From positions 119,603 through 183,602 of the forward strand of contig JAZQHC010000018.1 of the NCBI GenBank assembly GCA_045540335.1: DNA of 64,000 nt, given 5' to 3'. The notes beneath the pieces are model-generated. The model was not told the origin of the DNA, ran no database searches, and was given only the letters and a program-made list of their open reading frames with translations. Made by a program: the position numbers and the translations under genes. This DNA comes from RGIG7213 sp045540335. GTDB taxonomy: Bacteria > Bacillota > Clostridia > Oscillospirales > CAG-272. Positions 26,531 through 36,296 of the stretch are shown piece by piece; positions within the stretch are counted from its first letter, which is position 1; every line of letters starts with the position of its first letter.

Positions 26531-27478
26531 ATGAAAGCAGTTTTTATGGGCACACCTGAATTTGCAGTTCCGTCGCTTGATGCTTTGCGTAAATATTGCG
26601 ACGTGTGCCTTGTTGTAACACAAACAGATAAACCGAAGGGTAGGGGAAAGGTAATGCAATCCCCGCCTGTAAAAATATATGCAGAAGAGCATAATATTCC
26701 ATGTATTCAACCGCAAACCTTGAAGGATGAAAGCGTTGTAAATATACTTTCACAGCAAAATGCAGATATTTTCGTTGTGGTGGCATACGGCAAGCTGTTG
26801 CCCGTATCCGTATTGAATATACCGCCTATGGGTTGCATAAACGTTCACGGGTCGCTTCTGCCCGAGTACAGGGGCGCAGCGCCGATGCAACGCAGTCTTA
26901 TGGATGGAAAAAATCAAACGGGCATCACTACGATGTTTATGGGCGAAGGGCTTATTGATACAGGCGATATGCTTTTAAAGCAAGCAATAAGAATATCGCC
27001 CAACATGACGTATGGCGAGCTTTCGCAGGTAATGTCAGACGTTGGGGCACAGCTTCTTATCCAAACTATCGAAGGGTTGAAAAACAAAACTATAACCCCG
27101 GAAAAGCAAAACGACGCTTTGGCAACCTACGCCAAGAAAATTGAAAAAAGCGAGTTGAAAATTGATTTTTCAAAATCTGCCCTCCAAATACACGACCTTA
27201 TACGCGGCGTATATCCTGCTTTAAGTGCATATGCATATATTGAAAATGCAAAGGGCAGAAAAATGCTTAAATTTGCACGTGCAGAATATTCTGATGAAAA
27301 CAGCGGCAAGCAACCGGGTGAAGTATTCAGTTGCGACGGCAAAGCCTCGCAACTGAAAATTGCCTGCGGCGAAGGCACGCTTGTAGTTTACGAAGTGATT
27401 CCCGAAGGTAAGGGCAAAATGTCGTCTGCAGATTTTATCAGGGGCAGGCAGATTCAGATAGGTGATGTTCTGAAATAA
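26531..27478 (+). CDS. fmt: Methionyl-tRNA formyltransferase
   Basis: 315 residues. MKAVFMGTPEFAVPSLDAL is the family N terminus; the catalytic core has NVHGSLLPEYRGAAPMQRS with the Asn-His pair and MGEGLIDTGDM. The C-terminal OB-like tRNA-binding domain follows (about 205-315). It formylates Met-tRNA(fMet) using 10-formyl-THF. Immediately downstream of def. Confidence 0.96.
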   Translation: MKAVFMGTPEFAVPSLDALRKYCDVCLVVTQTDKPKGRGKVMQSPPVKIYAEEHNIPCIQPQTLKDESVVNILSQQNADIFVVVAYGKLLPVSVLNIPPMGCINVHGSLLPEYRGAAPMQRSLMDGKNQTGITTMFMGEGLIDTGDMLLKQAIRISPNMTYGELSQVMSDVGAQLLIQTIEGLKNKTITPEKQNDALATYAKKIEKSELKIDFSKSALQIHDLIRGVYPALSAYAYIENAKGRKMLKFARAEYSDENSGKQPGEVFSCDGKASQLKIACGEGTLVVYEVIPEGKGKMSSADFIRGRQIQIGDVLK

Positions 27479-27488
27479 GGAGAATTTG

Positions 27489-28169
27489 ATGATAAATTAT
27501 TCATATATGTTATTCATGCTTCCTGTTTTTATACTGTCTTTAGTATGCCAGGCAAGCGTAAAATCAACGTATGCAAAATACAGTAAAATAGCAAATTACC
27601 GCCGTATGACAGGCGCGCAAGCGGCAGAACGCGTGTTAAAGGGCGGCGGCGTTTACGGCGTTAACGTAAATTCTATTCAAGGTACTCTTACCGACCATTT
27701 TGATCCGCAAAGTAACCATATAAACCTTTCTTCAGGTGTGTATTCGGGAAACTCCATAGCATCGGTGGGTGTAGCCGCACATGAGGCAGGGCATGCAATA
27801 CAACACCACACGGATTATGCGTTTATAAAATTACGCATGGCACTTGTTCCGGTTTGTAATATAGGCTCTAAAATCGGCCCTTGGTTGATTTTGCTTGGCC
27901 TTGTGTTAGAGCTTGCCGGATTGTACTATCTCGGCTTGATAGGCTTTGGACTTGTGGCTTTGTTTCAGCTTGTTACACTGCCTGTTGAGTTTGATGCAAG
28001 TAAACGAGCTTTGCAAGCCTTAAGCGATACGGGCACGTTAAACGAGGAGGAGCTGAAGGGCGCGCGCAAAGTACTCCGTGCCGCAGCAATGACGTACGTT
28101 GCCGCACTTGCAGTATCTTGTATGCAGATATTGTACTATATCTCCATTGGTAACAGAAGAAGACGATGA
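27489..28169 (+). CDS. YugP-like membrane zinc metallopeptidase
   Basis: 226 residues; ATG 27489 follows AAGGAGAATTTG. Membrane helices occur at about 4-22 and in the C-terminal half (two to three helices around 120-165 and near 205). The zinc site HEAGHAIQH lies near residue 98, on a segment with DHFDPQSNHINLS upstream. This matches COG2738 neutral zinc metallopeptidases. Targets are unknown. Its stop overlaps the rsmB start (ATGA), which makes the chain fmt-yugP-rsmB a coupled unit. Confidence 0.88.
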   Translation: MINYSYMLFMLPVFILSLVCQASVKSTYAKYSKIANYRRMTGAQAAERVLKGGGVYGVNVNSIQGTLTDHFDPQSNHINLSSGVYSGNSIASVGVAAHEAGHAIQHHTDYAFIKLRMALVPVCNIGSKIGPWLILLGLVLELAGLYYLGLIGFGLVALFQLVTLPVEFDASKRALQALSDTGTLNEEELKGARKVLRAAAMTYVAALAVSCMQILYYISIGNRRRR

Positions 28170-29455
28170 ATACCACTGCAAGACAGATAGCGTTGCTTTC
28201 ACTTTGCCGTTGCGAAAAAGATGGCAAGTATTCCAATTTAGAAAACGATGCCGCAATAAAAAAGTTTAATCTGCAGGGGTCAGAAAGAAAGCTATATACG
28301 AAGCTTCTTTACGGCACGGTTGAAAAAAGAATAACGCTTGATTATATAATCTCTCAAATAAGTAATAAAAAAATAGAAGATATGTCTGTGCAAATGTTAA
28401 ACATTTTGCGCATGTCGATATATCAGCTTCGATATCTGGACAGAATACCTGCCCATGCCGCTGTTGACGAGGGGGTTCAGCTTGCAAAAAAATATGTAAG
28501 CAATTCTTCATCGTCATTTGTAAACGCAGTTTTGCGCGAATATTTAAGAAGAAAAGGTAATTTTTCTTTTCCGAAAGACGATTTTGAAATGTATCTTTCG
28601 GTAAGATATTCCGTTAATAAGGGCGTTGTGCGCGCGCTTTATTCATCATGTGGGGAAGAATGCGAAAAAATGCTTCAATACCTTGATGAATCGGCACAAT
28701 TTATAACGCTGCGCGTTAATACTTTAAACAGCAACACAAGCGATGTTATTGGAAAATTACAAGCACACGATATTCCGTGCGTTCCCACATCGGAAAGTCC
28801 GTTTGGGGTAAGAATACTGTCGAATATAGATATACCAACACTTGAAAATATAATAGGAAACACCGCTTTTATAGAAGACGAGGCAAGCCAGATAGCCATT
28901 TGCGCCCTCGGCGTTTCTTCGGGGATGACTGTTGTAGATGTATGCGCTGCACCCGGCGGCAAAAGCATTTCTGCAGCAATGGCGATGAATAACGAGGGTA
29001 TCATCTATTCTTACGATCTGCACGAAAGTAAAATAAGCCTTATATCCAAAACTGCCGAAAAAATGGGTGTCACCATAGTTAAATCAAGCGTAAGAAACGG
29101 TAAATTACCGGTTGAAGATGCAATGCTTGGCATAGCGGATAGGGTAATATGCGATGTGCCGTGCTCGGGCTTGGGCGTTATCGGCAAAAAGCCCGACCTT
29201 CGTTATAAGGATATGGATAATATATCCTCGCTTTTGGATACCCAGCTTCAAATACTTTACTCATCTGCTGCATATCTTAAAAAGGGCGGCAGGCTGCTTT
29301 ATTCCACATGCACCCTCAATGAAGAGGAAAACGGCAAAAACGTAGAAAAATTTCTGAAGGAAAATACGGGATATAGGTTGCTTTGCCAACGTACCCTTAT
29401 GCCGCACCTTAACGGTACGGACGGATTCTATATCGCTGTGATTGAAAAAATATGA
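28166..29455 (+). CDS. rsmB: 16S rRNA m5C967 methyltransferase RsmB
   Basis: 429 residues. The N-terminal NusB-like RNA-binding domain (about 1-140) includes LRMSIYQLRYLDRIPAHAAV; the Rossmann methyltransferase domain has VDVCAAPGGKS for SAM, and the two catalytic cysteines in CDVPCSGLG and YSTCTLN. It methylates C967 of 16S rRNA. It starts at an ATGA overlap with the upstream peptidase and ends in an ATGA overlap with rlmN. Confidence 0.94.
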   Translation: MNTTARQIALLSLCRCEKDGKYSNLENDAAIKKFNLQGSERKLYTKLLYGTVEKRITLDYIISQISNKKIEDMSVQMLNILRMSIYQLRYLDRIPAHAAVDEGVQLAKKYVSNSSSSFVNAVLREYLRRKGNFSFPKDDFEMYLSVRYSVNKGVVRALYSSCGEECEKMLQYLDESAQFITLRVNTLNSNTSDVIGKLQAHDIPCVPTSESPFGVRILSNIDIPTLENIIGNTAFIEDEASQIAICALGVSSGMTVVDVCAAPGGKSISAAMAMNNEGIIYSYDLHESKISLISKTAEKMGVTIVKSSVRNGKLPVEDAMLGIADRVICDVPCSGLGVIGKKPDLRYKDMDNISSLLDTQLQILYSSAAYLKKGGRLLYSTCTLNEEENGKNVEKFLKENTGYRLLCQRTLMPHLNGTDGFYIAVIEKI

Positions 29456-30519
29456 CGGAAAAATTTGATATTTTATCTTGTACGGAGGCAGAGCTTTCAG
29501 AATACCTTGTAAGCATGTCGCAACCGTCGTACAGGGCAAAGCAGTTGTTCAAATGGCTTCATTCGGGGTGCGGATTTGACGAAATGTCGAATTTGCCAAA
29601 ACAACTGCGCGAGCATCTTAAAGAAAACGTGATAATAAAAACCCCCGTTGTAGAGAAAAAATTCGTTTCTAAAGACGGAACGGTAAAATACTTACTTAAA
29701 CTTTTTGACGGCGAGCTTATAGAAGCCGTGTTTATGACATATAATCACGGCAATACGATATGTATATCTTCAGAAGCAGGATGTGCTATGGGGTGCAAAT
29801 TTTGCGCTTCAACGTTAAAAGGGCTTTCAAGAAGGCTTTCACCCTCTGAAATGCTTGGGCAGGTACTGTGTGTGGAAAAAGATATGCAAAAGCGTATATC
29901 TAACATTGTTATGATGGGAATAGGCGAACCGCTTGATAATTATGATAATACGATAAAGTTTCTTCACCTTGTTTCAAACGAAAACGGTATGAATATCGGC
30001 ACACGCCATATCTCCGTTTCAACATGCGGCATAATACCGGCTATCGAAAAATTAGGTAACGAAAAATTGGGTATAACGCTGTCGATATCGCTTCACGCGT
30101 GTGATGATGAAACGCGTAATGCCTTAATGCCTGTAAACCGAAAATATTCAATAATTCCTTTGCTGAAAAGCTGTCGCGAATATTTTGAAAAAACAGGCAG
30201 AAGAATATCTTTTGAATATACGATGATAAAAGACGTTAACGATTCTTCCAAACATGCTGAAAAATTGGGGCGTCTTTTGCGCGAGCATATGGGCAGTTGC
30301 CCCGTGCACGTTAATTTGATACCTGTTAACTCCGTTAAAGAACGCGGATTTGTAAAAAGTGATGATAATACGATAAGCACTTTTATAGCCGTTCTTGGAA
30401 AAAAGGGAATAACGGCAACGAGAAGAAGAAGTTTAGGCTCTGATATCAACGCTTCCTGCGGGCAGCTTAGATATTCGGAAAATCAAAATAAAAGAAATAC
30501 GCAAACCTTTAATTCATAA
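29452..30519 (+). CDS. rlmN: Dual-specificity 23S rRNA/tRNA methyltransferase RlmN
   Basis: 355 residues. Radical SAM motif CAMGCKFCAS binds the 4Fe-4S cluster; a second SAM-binding GIGEPLDNYDN and the catalytic Cys near SCGQLRYS and FEYTMIKDVNDS follow. It adds a C2 methyl group to A2503 of 23S rRNA and A37 of some tRNAs. It is translationally coupled to rsmB (ATGA). Confidence 0.96.
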   Translation: MTEKFDILSCTEAELSEYLVSMSQPSYRAKQLFKWLHSGCGFDEMSNLPKQLREHLKENVIIKTPVVEKKFVSKDGTVKYLLKLFDGELIEAVFMTYNHGNTICISSEAGCAMGCKFCASTLKGLSRRLSPSEMLGQVLCVEKDMQKRISNIVMMGIGEPLDNYDNTIKFLHLVSNENGMNIGTRHISVSTCGIIPAIEKLGNEKLGITLSISLHACDDETRNALMPVNRKYSIIPLLKSCREYFEKTGRRISFEYTMIKDVNDSSKHAEKLGRLLREHMGSCPVHVNLIPVNSVKERGFVKSDDNTISTFIAVLGKKGITATRRRSLGSDINASCGQLRYSENQNKRNTQTFNS

Positions 30520-30529
30520 GGGGGAAAAT

Positions 30530-31288
30530 ATGCACATATTTGGTATAAGTGATATCGGAAATGTACGAAAAGTCAATCAGGATAATTATTATACAAAAAT
30601 GTTATCCAAAAACATGGCTCTCGGTGTTGTTTGCGACGGCATGGGCGGTACAAACGGCGGATGCGAGGCAAGCACTATTGCCATGTACGAGTTTTCGTCA
30701 TTCATGAATGAGGCGCTTGAAGCTATATCCTCGCCGGAAGGCAATTTGGAAATAAGCGAAGCCAGAATGCGAAGGGTAATGGTTCAAGGCGTGAACAAAG
30801 CCAATAATGCAGTATATGAAAAAAGCTCTACCTTGCCCGAACTTGAGGGTATGGGCACGACGCTTGTTTGCTGCTTGGCAACGGAAGAAAAGTTGTACTG
30901 CATAAACGTGGGCGATAGCAGAATGTACGTTGTAGCAAACGGAAGTCTTTCACAAATAACGAAAGACCATTCGTACGTTCAGTACCTCGTTGATGAAGGA
31001 ATGATACAGCCCGACGAAGCAGAAAAGCATCCCAGAAAGAACATTATAACAAGGGCTGTCGGCACACATAACGAGGTCGAGCCTGACTTTTTTGTGGTTG
31101 AAAACGATAACACTGTTGAATATGTCCTTCTGTGTTCAGACGGCTTGACAAATTATATAACTGAAAAAGAAATATTAAAGATAATAACCGAAACACCCTC
31201 GCAGCAGCAGGCGTGCCAAATGCTTGTAGATAAAGCTAACGCTAACGGCGGCGGGGATAATATCACCGTTGTACTTCTCTCGATGTAA
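30530..31288 (+). CDS. prpC: PP2C-type Ser/Thr protein phosphatase PrpC
   Basis: 252 residues. PPM metal-binding motifs: SDIGNVRKVNQDN, VVCDGMGG, GMGTTLVC, NVGDSRMYV and SDGLTNYI, ending GGGDNITVVLL. It dephosphorylates Ser/Thr targets of the adjacent kinase. GGGGG precedes ATG. The rlmN-prpC-prkC-rsgA order is a hallmark of Firmicutes. Confidence 0.95.
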   Translation: MHIFGISDIGNVRKVNQDNYYTKMLSKNMALGVVCDGMGGTNGGCEASTIAMYEFSSFMNEALEAISSPEGNLEISEARMRRVMVQGVNKANNAVYEKSSTLPELEGMGTTLVCCLATEEKLYCINVGDSRMYVVANGSLSQITKDHSYVQYLVDEGMIQPDEAEKHPRKNIITRAVGTHNEVEPDFFVVENDNTVEYVLLCSDGLTNYITEKEILKIITETPSQQQACQMLVDKANANGGGDNITVVLLSM

Positions 31289-31301
31289 AGAGGATTACTG
31301 T

Positions 31302-33116
31302 ATGGAAAAATATGAAGAATATATAGGCACCGTTCTTGATAAGCGTTATAAAATAGAAAAACTTTGCGGCGTGGGCGGAATGGCAATAGTCTTCCGCGCT
31401 GAAGATATTCTTATGAAGCGCACGGTTGCTATAAAAATGCTGAAAGACGATATGGCTAATGATGCTGAAAGCGTTCACCGCTTTATAAACGAATCAAAGG
31501 CTGTTGCTATGCTTTCGCATGAAAATATAGTAAATATTTACGATGTTTCCGTAAAAGAAAAACAAAAATATATCGTTATGGAATACATCGAGGGCATAAA
31601 CCTTAAAACATACGTAAAGCGTAAGGGTAATCTTTCATTAACCGAAATGCTGAACATAGTAGAACAGATATTGCGCGCACTTGACCATGCACATTCAAAG
31701 GGCGTTATCCACCGTGATATCAAGCCGCAAAATATTCTTGTTTTGAAAAACGGTATCGTTAAAGTTGCCGACTTTGGTATAGCAAAATTGCCGGATACAG
31801 ATACCCTTACGGCAAGTGATAAGGCGATAGGAACGGTTCATTACGTAAGTCCGGAACAGGCAAGTGCAAGCAAAACGGATTCTAAAAGCGATTTGTATTC
31901 CGTTGGGGTAATGCTGTACGAATTGGCTTGCGGAAAGCTTCCCTTCGTGGGTGATACACCGGTTCAGGTAGCGATGAAGCAAGTAAATGAAGAACCCGAA
32001 TCCCCTCGTGATGTAAATCCCGAAATACCTATGGGGTTAGAGCAGATAATTCTTCGCGCTATGGAAAAATCGCCCGAAACAAGGTATCAAAGCGCTAAGC
32101 AAATGATGAAGCATATACGTGCTTTGAAAGAAAATCCAAACATTATGTTCCGCCCGGCGGGCGAAAATCCGTCTTCGAAAAAAGGAAAAAATAAAAAAGA
32201 AGACAAAACGAATAAACACGTAATAATACGCGGTACAAGCCTTATGCCTACTGTATATGGCGTGCTTGCGGCGTTTCTTATCGTAGTTTCGATAGTTGTA
32301 ATAATATTGTTTTATCATATATCGGATTCTATGCAGGATACCTCAAAGGAAATGGAGGTTGTGCAGTGCATAGGCAACGCCTATTCTCAGGCCTACGTTG
32401 ACGAGCTGGAAAGCATGGGCTTTTCCGTAACGGTCAAATTTACAAGCGTGGTAAGTGAAAAAACGGAAGTAAATACGATAGTAAACCAAAACCCCACGGC
32501 AGGGATCACTAAAAAATACGTAGATACGCTTCCGCTTGAAATTACCGTTTATATTGGTGAAGAAGAGGTTGAATTACCCGACTTCACTATGAAGATGTAT
32601 AGCGACGTTGTAAAGGAAAATCAAACCAAGCACTCGTTTGTCTTGCGTGAAACAAAGGAATATAACGATGCTATTCCCGAAGGATACGTTATAAGAACAG
32701 AGCCTGTTGCAGGTTCTTCCGTAAAGCCTGACAGTATCGTTACCGTATATGTAAGCAAGGGCGAAAAAACCATGAATATAATTATGCCGTACGTCGTAGG
32801 AATGGACGGTACAGAGGCGATAAAGCTTCTTGTTCAATGCGGATTTGTTATTGGCGATGTCAAATATCTTCCCGATGACGATGCGCGAAACGTGGTTACA
32901 AAGCAAAGCCTTGCGGAAAATGCAGAATTTCCGCGTTATACCGTTGTAGATCTTATATTAAGCGAAGGCGGCGCGCCTGAAGATTCAGATGCGGTAGATT
33001 CTGATAACGATGATTTATCAAGCCAAGGCGGTATAGATACCCCGTCAGAGGATACGTATCTTCCGCGCGAGGATGATTTTTTGCCGCAAATAGACGAGAA
33101 TGACGTGATTCAATAA
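31302..33116 (+). CDS. prkC: Ser/Thr protein kinase PrkC with PASTA domains
   Basis: 604 residues; ATG 31302 follows AAAGAGGATTACTG, and the frame open upstream overlaps prpC. Hanks kinase domain (about 12-275): glycine loop GVGGMAIVF, HRDIKPQN catalytic loop, VADFGIA, then a basic juxtamembrane stretch, one membrane helix (about 318-340) and three extracellular PASTA domains (about 345-545), ending in an acidic Ser/Asp-rich tail. PASTA domains sense peptidoglycan fragments or lipid II. The kinase acts with PrpC in growth, wall and spore germination control. Its stop is directly followed by the rsgA ATG. Confidence 0.95.
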   Translation: MEKYEEYIGTVLDKRYKIEKLCGVGGMAIVFRAEDILMKRTVAIKMLKDDMANDAESVHRFINESKAVAMLSHENIVNIYDVSVKEKQKYIVMEYIEGINLKTYVKRKGNLSLTEMLNIVEQILRALDHAHSKGVIHRDIKPQNILVLKNGIVKVADFGIAKLPDTDTLTASDKAIGTVHYVSPEQASASKTDSKSDLYSVGVMLYELACGKLPFVGDTPVQVAMKQVNEEPESPRDVNPEIPMGLEQIILRAMEKSPETRYQSAKQMMKHIRALKENPNIMFRPAGENPSSKKGKNKKEDKTNKHVIIRGTSLMPTVYGVLAAFLIVVSIVVIILFYHISDSMQDTSKEMEVVQCIGNAYSQAYVDELESMGFSVTVKFTSVVSEKTEVNTIVNQNPTAGITKKYVDTLPLEITVYIGEEEVELPDFTMKMYSDVVKENQTKHSFVLRETKEYNDAIPEGYVIRTEPVAGSSVKPDSIVTVYVSKGEKTMNIIMPYVVGMDGTEAIKLLVQCGFVIGDVKYLPDDDARNVVTKQSLAENAEFPRYTVVDLILSEGGAPEDSDAVDSDNDDLSSQGGIDTPSEDTYLPREDDFLPQIDENDVIQ

Positions 33117-34013
33117 ATGCAAAATATCAAAGGAAAAATAATGTTCGGCGTTGGCGGTAAATATACCGTTTTGGCTGAAGACGGCAAAATTTATAAAAAA
33201 TGTTCTGCCAGGGGACTTTTCAGGCTTGAAAAAATAACCCCACTGGCGGGTGATGATGTGGTGCTGAAAAAAAGCGGCGGGGAATATTGCGTAGATGAAA
33301 TATTGCCAAGAAAAAATTCTCTTATAAGGCCGCCTATGGCAAATATTGATACTATGTTTATCGTATGTGCCGCGGCAAGCCCTTCACCGTCGTATTTGTT
33401 TTGTGATAAGCTGTGCGCCATTGCAGAGCATAATAATATCAAGCCTGTAATAACCGTAACCAAGGCAGAGTTGGATTACAAAGCAGCCGAGGATATCGTC
33501 AATACGTATCAGTCTATCGGATATGATGCCTTCGTAACCTCTGCAAAAGAAAATATCGGTATTGAAAAGCTGTCGCTTTTTTGCTCACAACAGCACGGAA
33601 TATGTGTGTTTGCGGGTGAATCGGGCGTTGGCAAATCAACCCTTCTAAACGCGCTTTTTCCATCGCTCTGCTGCGAAACGGGTGAGATAAGCGCAAAAAT
33701 AGAACGTGGGAAAAACACCACGCGAAAGGCAGAGCTTCATCAAGTTTTTAAAGATGTTTATTTTGCAGATACCCCGGGCTTTAGCATGCTTGATTTTGAG
33801 CATTTTGATTTCTTTAAAAAGGAAGATTTACCGTATCTTTTTCCCGAGTTTGAAGAGCTTTTGTTTAAATGTAAGTTCAAAAAATGCTCCCACACGGGGG
33901 AAGAAGGGTGCATTATATCAAAAGCGGTTGAAGACGGCAGTATAAAGCTATCACGCCACGAAAGCTACATGGCGATATATAATGACATCAAGGATAAAAA
34001 GGATTGGAAATAA
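33117..34013 (+). CDS. rsgA: Ribosome small-subunit GTPase RsgA
   Basis: 298 residues. N-terminal OB domain, then a circularly permuted GTPase with G4 TKAELD, G1 GESGVGKST (about 167-175) and G3 DTPGFS, and a C-terminal zinc site C-x-C-H-C (KKCSHTGEEGC). RsgA assists late 30S maturation. It starts immediately after the prkC stop with no gap, so translation is coupled. The last gene of the 21.4-34.0 kb series. Confidence 0.95.
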   Translation: MQNIKGKIMFGVGGKYTVLAEDGKIYKKCSARGLFRLEKITPLAGDDVVLKKSGGEYCVDEILPRKNSLIRPPMANIDTMFIVCAAASPSPSYLFCDKLCAIAEHNNIKPVITVTKAELDYKAAEDIVNTYQSIGYDAFVTSAKENIGIEKLSLFCSQQHGICVFAGESGVGKSTLLNALFPSLCCETGEISAKIERGKNTTRKAELHQVFKDVYFADTPGFSMLDFEHFDFFKKEDLPYLFPEFEELLFKCKFKKCSHTGEEGCIISKAVEDGSIKLSRHESYMAIYNDIKDKKDWK

Positions 34014-34015
34014 TC

Positions 34016-34047
34016 AAAAGCGTGTAAGTGTATGCTTACACGCTTTT
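34016..34047 (+). terminator. First terminator after rsgA
   Basis: Perfect 13-bp stem AAAAGCGTGTAAG/CTTACACGCTTTT (34016-34028 with 34035-34047), loop 6 nt, starting 3 bp past the stop codon. The T tail is short. Confidence 0.75.
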
Positions 34048-34067
34048 AGTATTTAGTCGATATGCAC

Positions 34068-34100
34068 AAGGCAGATGCACCGTTTTGGTGCATCTGCCTT
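34068..34100. terminator. Second hairpin between convergent rsgA and vWA genes
   Basis: Perfect 14-bp stem AAGGCAGATGCACC/GGTGCATCTGCCTT (34068-34081 with 34087-34100) with loop GTTTT. It sits 31 bp past the stop of the minus-strand gene and may serve both directions. Confidence 0.7.
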
Positions 34101-34131
34101 GCTTTATTATGTAGGAAAAACGAGATATTTA

Positions 34132-35724
34132 CTAATCAACCAGCTTGCCTATCAACTCGCTGAATTGATACCTGTAAAAATCATTTTTAAGATTTAACGT
34201 ATTTAATATTTCCTGTACGTCTTTAAATGTTTTTCCGTTCGCATATTCGCTTTCGCGCAGTATCATTGTCGTTTGAATAAGAGCGCCGATAAATTTAAAA
34301 TCTTCATCGGGGGTATCTGTATAAATATCACTGTTAAACGTGTATTCGTTTAATTTGCTTACTTCTTCGTTAGGGTTTTTATACCTTACTGCAAGCTTCA
34401 TCCATTCAGAAGAAGAATTTTTTGCAGAATCTTTAAGCTTCAATTCGTAGCATACCGTAACACTGTGGCCGGCACCAAGCTCGCCTGCATCTTTTGTATC
34501 ATTGTCGAAATCTTCTTTTTGTAAAAGTCTGTTTTCGTATCCGACAAGGCGATATTTTTCAACGTTATTCTCGTTAAATGTAAGTTGAAGCTTTACGTCT
34601 TTAGCTATGGTGTAAAGGGTAGATATAAGCTTTTCTTCAAGTACCTTTTGCGCTTCCGTTTCGCCGTCTATGTAATAGTAAACGCCGTTGCCGTTGTTTG
34701 CCAGCGATTCCATTGCTGCATCCTTATAATTGCCCATTCCAAAGCCAAGCACAGAAAGATATACGCCGATATCGCGCTTCGTTTCAACGAAGGCTTTTAA
34801 TTCCTCTGCAGAAGATATACCCACGTTTAAATCACCGTCGGAAGCCATTATTATTCTGTTGTTGGCATCAGACGACATGTATTTTTCAGCGATCATATAC
34901 GCAGTTTTTAAGCCGGATTCGCCGTTTGTAGATCCGCCTGCTTCAAGATTGTTTATGGCGTTTAATATTTTGTCTTGCTCGTTGCCTTTTGCGCCGTCAA
35001 GAACGATTTTTTCTTCGCCTGCATACGTAACTATGGAAACCGTATCATTTTCTGTAAGATTTCTTGTAAGATATCCGAAGGATTTTTGCAAAAGCTTCAA
35101 TTTGTCATCTGCCTGCATCGAGCCCGAAACGTCTATTAAGAAAACAAGGTTGTTCTTCGTTTTTAAAACGGCATCATCGGCTTTTAACCCGATAGTTAAC
35201 AGTACGTTGTTTTCGTTCCATGGGCAGGTTGATGCAGTTGTTGTAATGCCGAAAAGCTCGCCGTTTGCAGGTTCGTTGTAATTGTAATCAAAATAATTTA
35301 TAAATTCTTCCGTACGAAGCGAACCGTTTGAGGTAGCGATTATCTGCTGTAAGGTGCATCCTGAATTTACAAGCTTACGAAAATAAGCGTATGATGCGGT
35401 ATCAACGTCTGCCGAAAAGGTTGAAACGTTGTTTTCAGAGGCGGAAACAAACTCGTTTTCTATTATTTTTCCAAATTCTGTCGTGTCGTTTGGTTTTGAT
35501 TGATTCGTTACGGTGTTGTCCGGTTTAACAAGAATAGCACCGGATTGATCGACAGAAACTTCCATATCTGCCGCTGCGCCGTATTGAATATTACCGTCTA
35601 AAAAGTTGTTGAATAAGTTGTTATTACCTTTGTTGTCGTTGTTAACATTGTCTTTTGAAGCTGCGCCGCAAGAGGAAAGAAGCAGGGCGCAAAGGGTGAT
35701 AATTGTAAAAATTTTTATTTTCAT
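34132..35724 (-). CDS. YfbK-like von Willebrand factor A lipoprotein
   Basis: 530 residues. MKIKIFTIITLCALLLSSC is a lipoprotein signal with lipidation at Cys19. An Asn/Asp-rich linker follows, then the YfbK N-terminal block (STFSADVDTASYAYFR, RTEEFINYFDYNY), a von Willebrand A domain with MIDAS sequence FLIDVSGSM, and a C-terminal DUF3520-like part. It probably acts on the outer face of the membrane through metal-dependent protein contacts. It is third in a sigma/anti-sigma/vWA operon, 14 bp after the putative anti-sigma gene, so the sigma factor probably controls it. Confidence 0.88.
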   Translation of the reverse strand: MKIKIFTIITLCALLLSSCGAASKDNVNNDNKGNNNLFNNFLDGNIQYGAAADMEVSVDQSGAILVKPDNTVTNQSKPNDTTEFGKIIENEFVSASENNVSTFSADVDTASYAYFRKLVNSGCTLQQIIATSNGSLRTEEFINYFDYNYNEPANGELFGITTTASTCPWNENNVLLTIGLKADDAVLKTKNNLVFLIDVSGSMQADDKLKLLQKSFGYLTRNLTENDTVSIVTYAGEEKIVLDGAKGNEQDKILNAINNLEAGGSTNGESGLKTAYMIAEKYMSSDANNRIIMASDGDLNVGISSAEELKAFVETKRDIGVYLSVLGFGMGNYKDAAMESLANNGNGVYYYIDGETEAQKVLEEKLISTLYTIAKDVKLQLTFNENNVEKYRLVGYENRLLQKEDFDNDTKDAGELGAGHSVTVCYELKLKDSAKNSSSEWMKLAVRYKNPNEEVSKLNEYTFNSDIYTDTPDEDFKFIGALIQTTMILRESEYANGKTFKDVQEILNTLNLKNDFYRYQFSELIGKLVD

Positions 35725-35738
35725 AATAAAACCTTCCC

Positions 35739-36296
35739 TTAAATAATGTATTTGTAAACAAGTGAGGTGAATTTTTCGTTGGGTACTATCTCTGCCTTGT
35801 AATCAAATAATTTACAATAGGCGTTACCCGAAGATTCGTGCAAATACGGACTTGTTACCAAGCCGTTTCCGTCGCACAGCCAAACGGAAATTGAAATATC
35901 TTCATTAGGTTGTGCTGTTTCAAAATTACTTTTTGAAACAGTATTTAAATTGCGGTACTCGCTATTTGAAAGCTTTGCTGTGTAATAGCTTCCGTCAAAA
36001 AGCCAGACAAGCTTTTTTTCACCGTCGAAAAGGTCGATTTGCGATACGTCGGTTGAAGCAGCTTCGCAGTTAAGCAATACTGCTTGCAAATCCGATTGTA
36101 AATCGTTGCTTTTTGACGTCATTCTTACTGCGCTTGATATACATATCAGTATAGCAATGCAAGCGGCCAATGCGGAAAGCACTTTTTGGGGGCGAAAACG
36201 GTTTTGGCGGTATGCTTCAGCACGAAAAATGTATTCATCGCTGATATTTCCTAATGCGTCGTACAGCTTTTCGGCACAGGTGTGTTTGTCGTTCAT
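35739..36296 (-). CDS. Putative membrane anti-sigma factor
   Basis: 185 residues. About 38 cytoplasmic residues (EKLYDALGNISDEYIFRAEA) precede one membrane helix (VLSALAACIAILICISSAV, about 39-58) and an extracellular domain of about 125 residues. No HxxxCxxC zinc-anti-sigma motif is present. Anti-sigma function is inferred from topology and from the 4-bp ATGA overlap with the ECF sigma gene. The outside domain with LVWLFDGSYYTAKLS might sense an envelope signal; I do not recognise it. Confidence 0.7.
   Translation of the reverse strand: MNDKHTCAEKLYDALGNISDEYIFRAEAYRQNRFRPQKVLSALAACIAILICISSAVRMTSKSNDLQSDLQAVLLNCEAASTDVSQIDLFDGEKKLVWLFDGSYYTAKLSNSEYRNLNTVSKSNFETAQPNEDISISVWLCDGNGLVTSPYLHESSGNAYCKLFDYKAEIVPNEKFTSLVYKYII

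Noticed and set aside
34016..34100. Small RNA gene between rsgA and the vWA gene
   Set aside because: Two hairpins are better explained as terminators for convergent genes; no promoter is visible between them.
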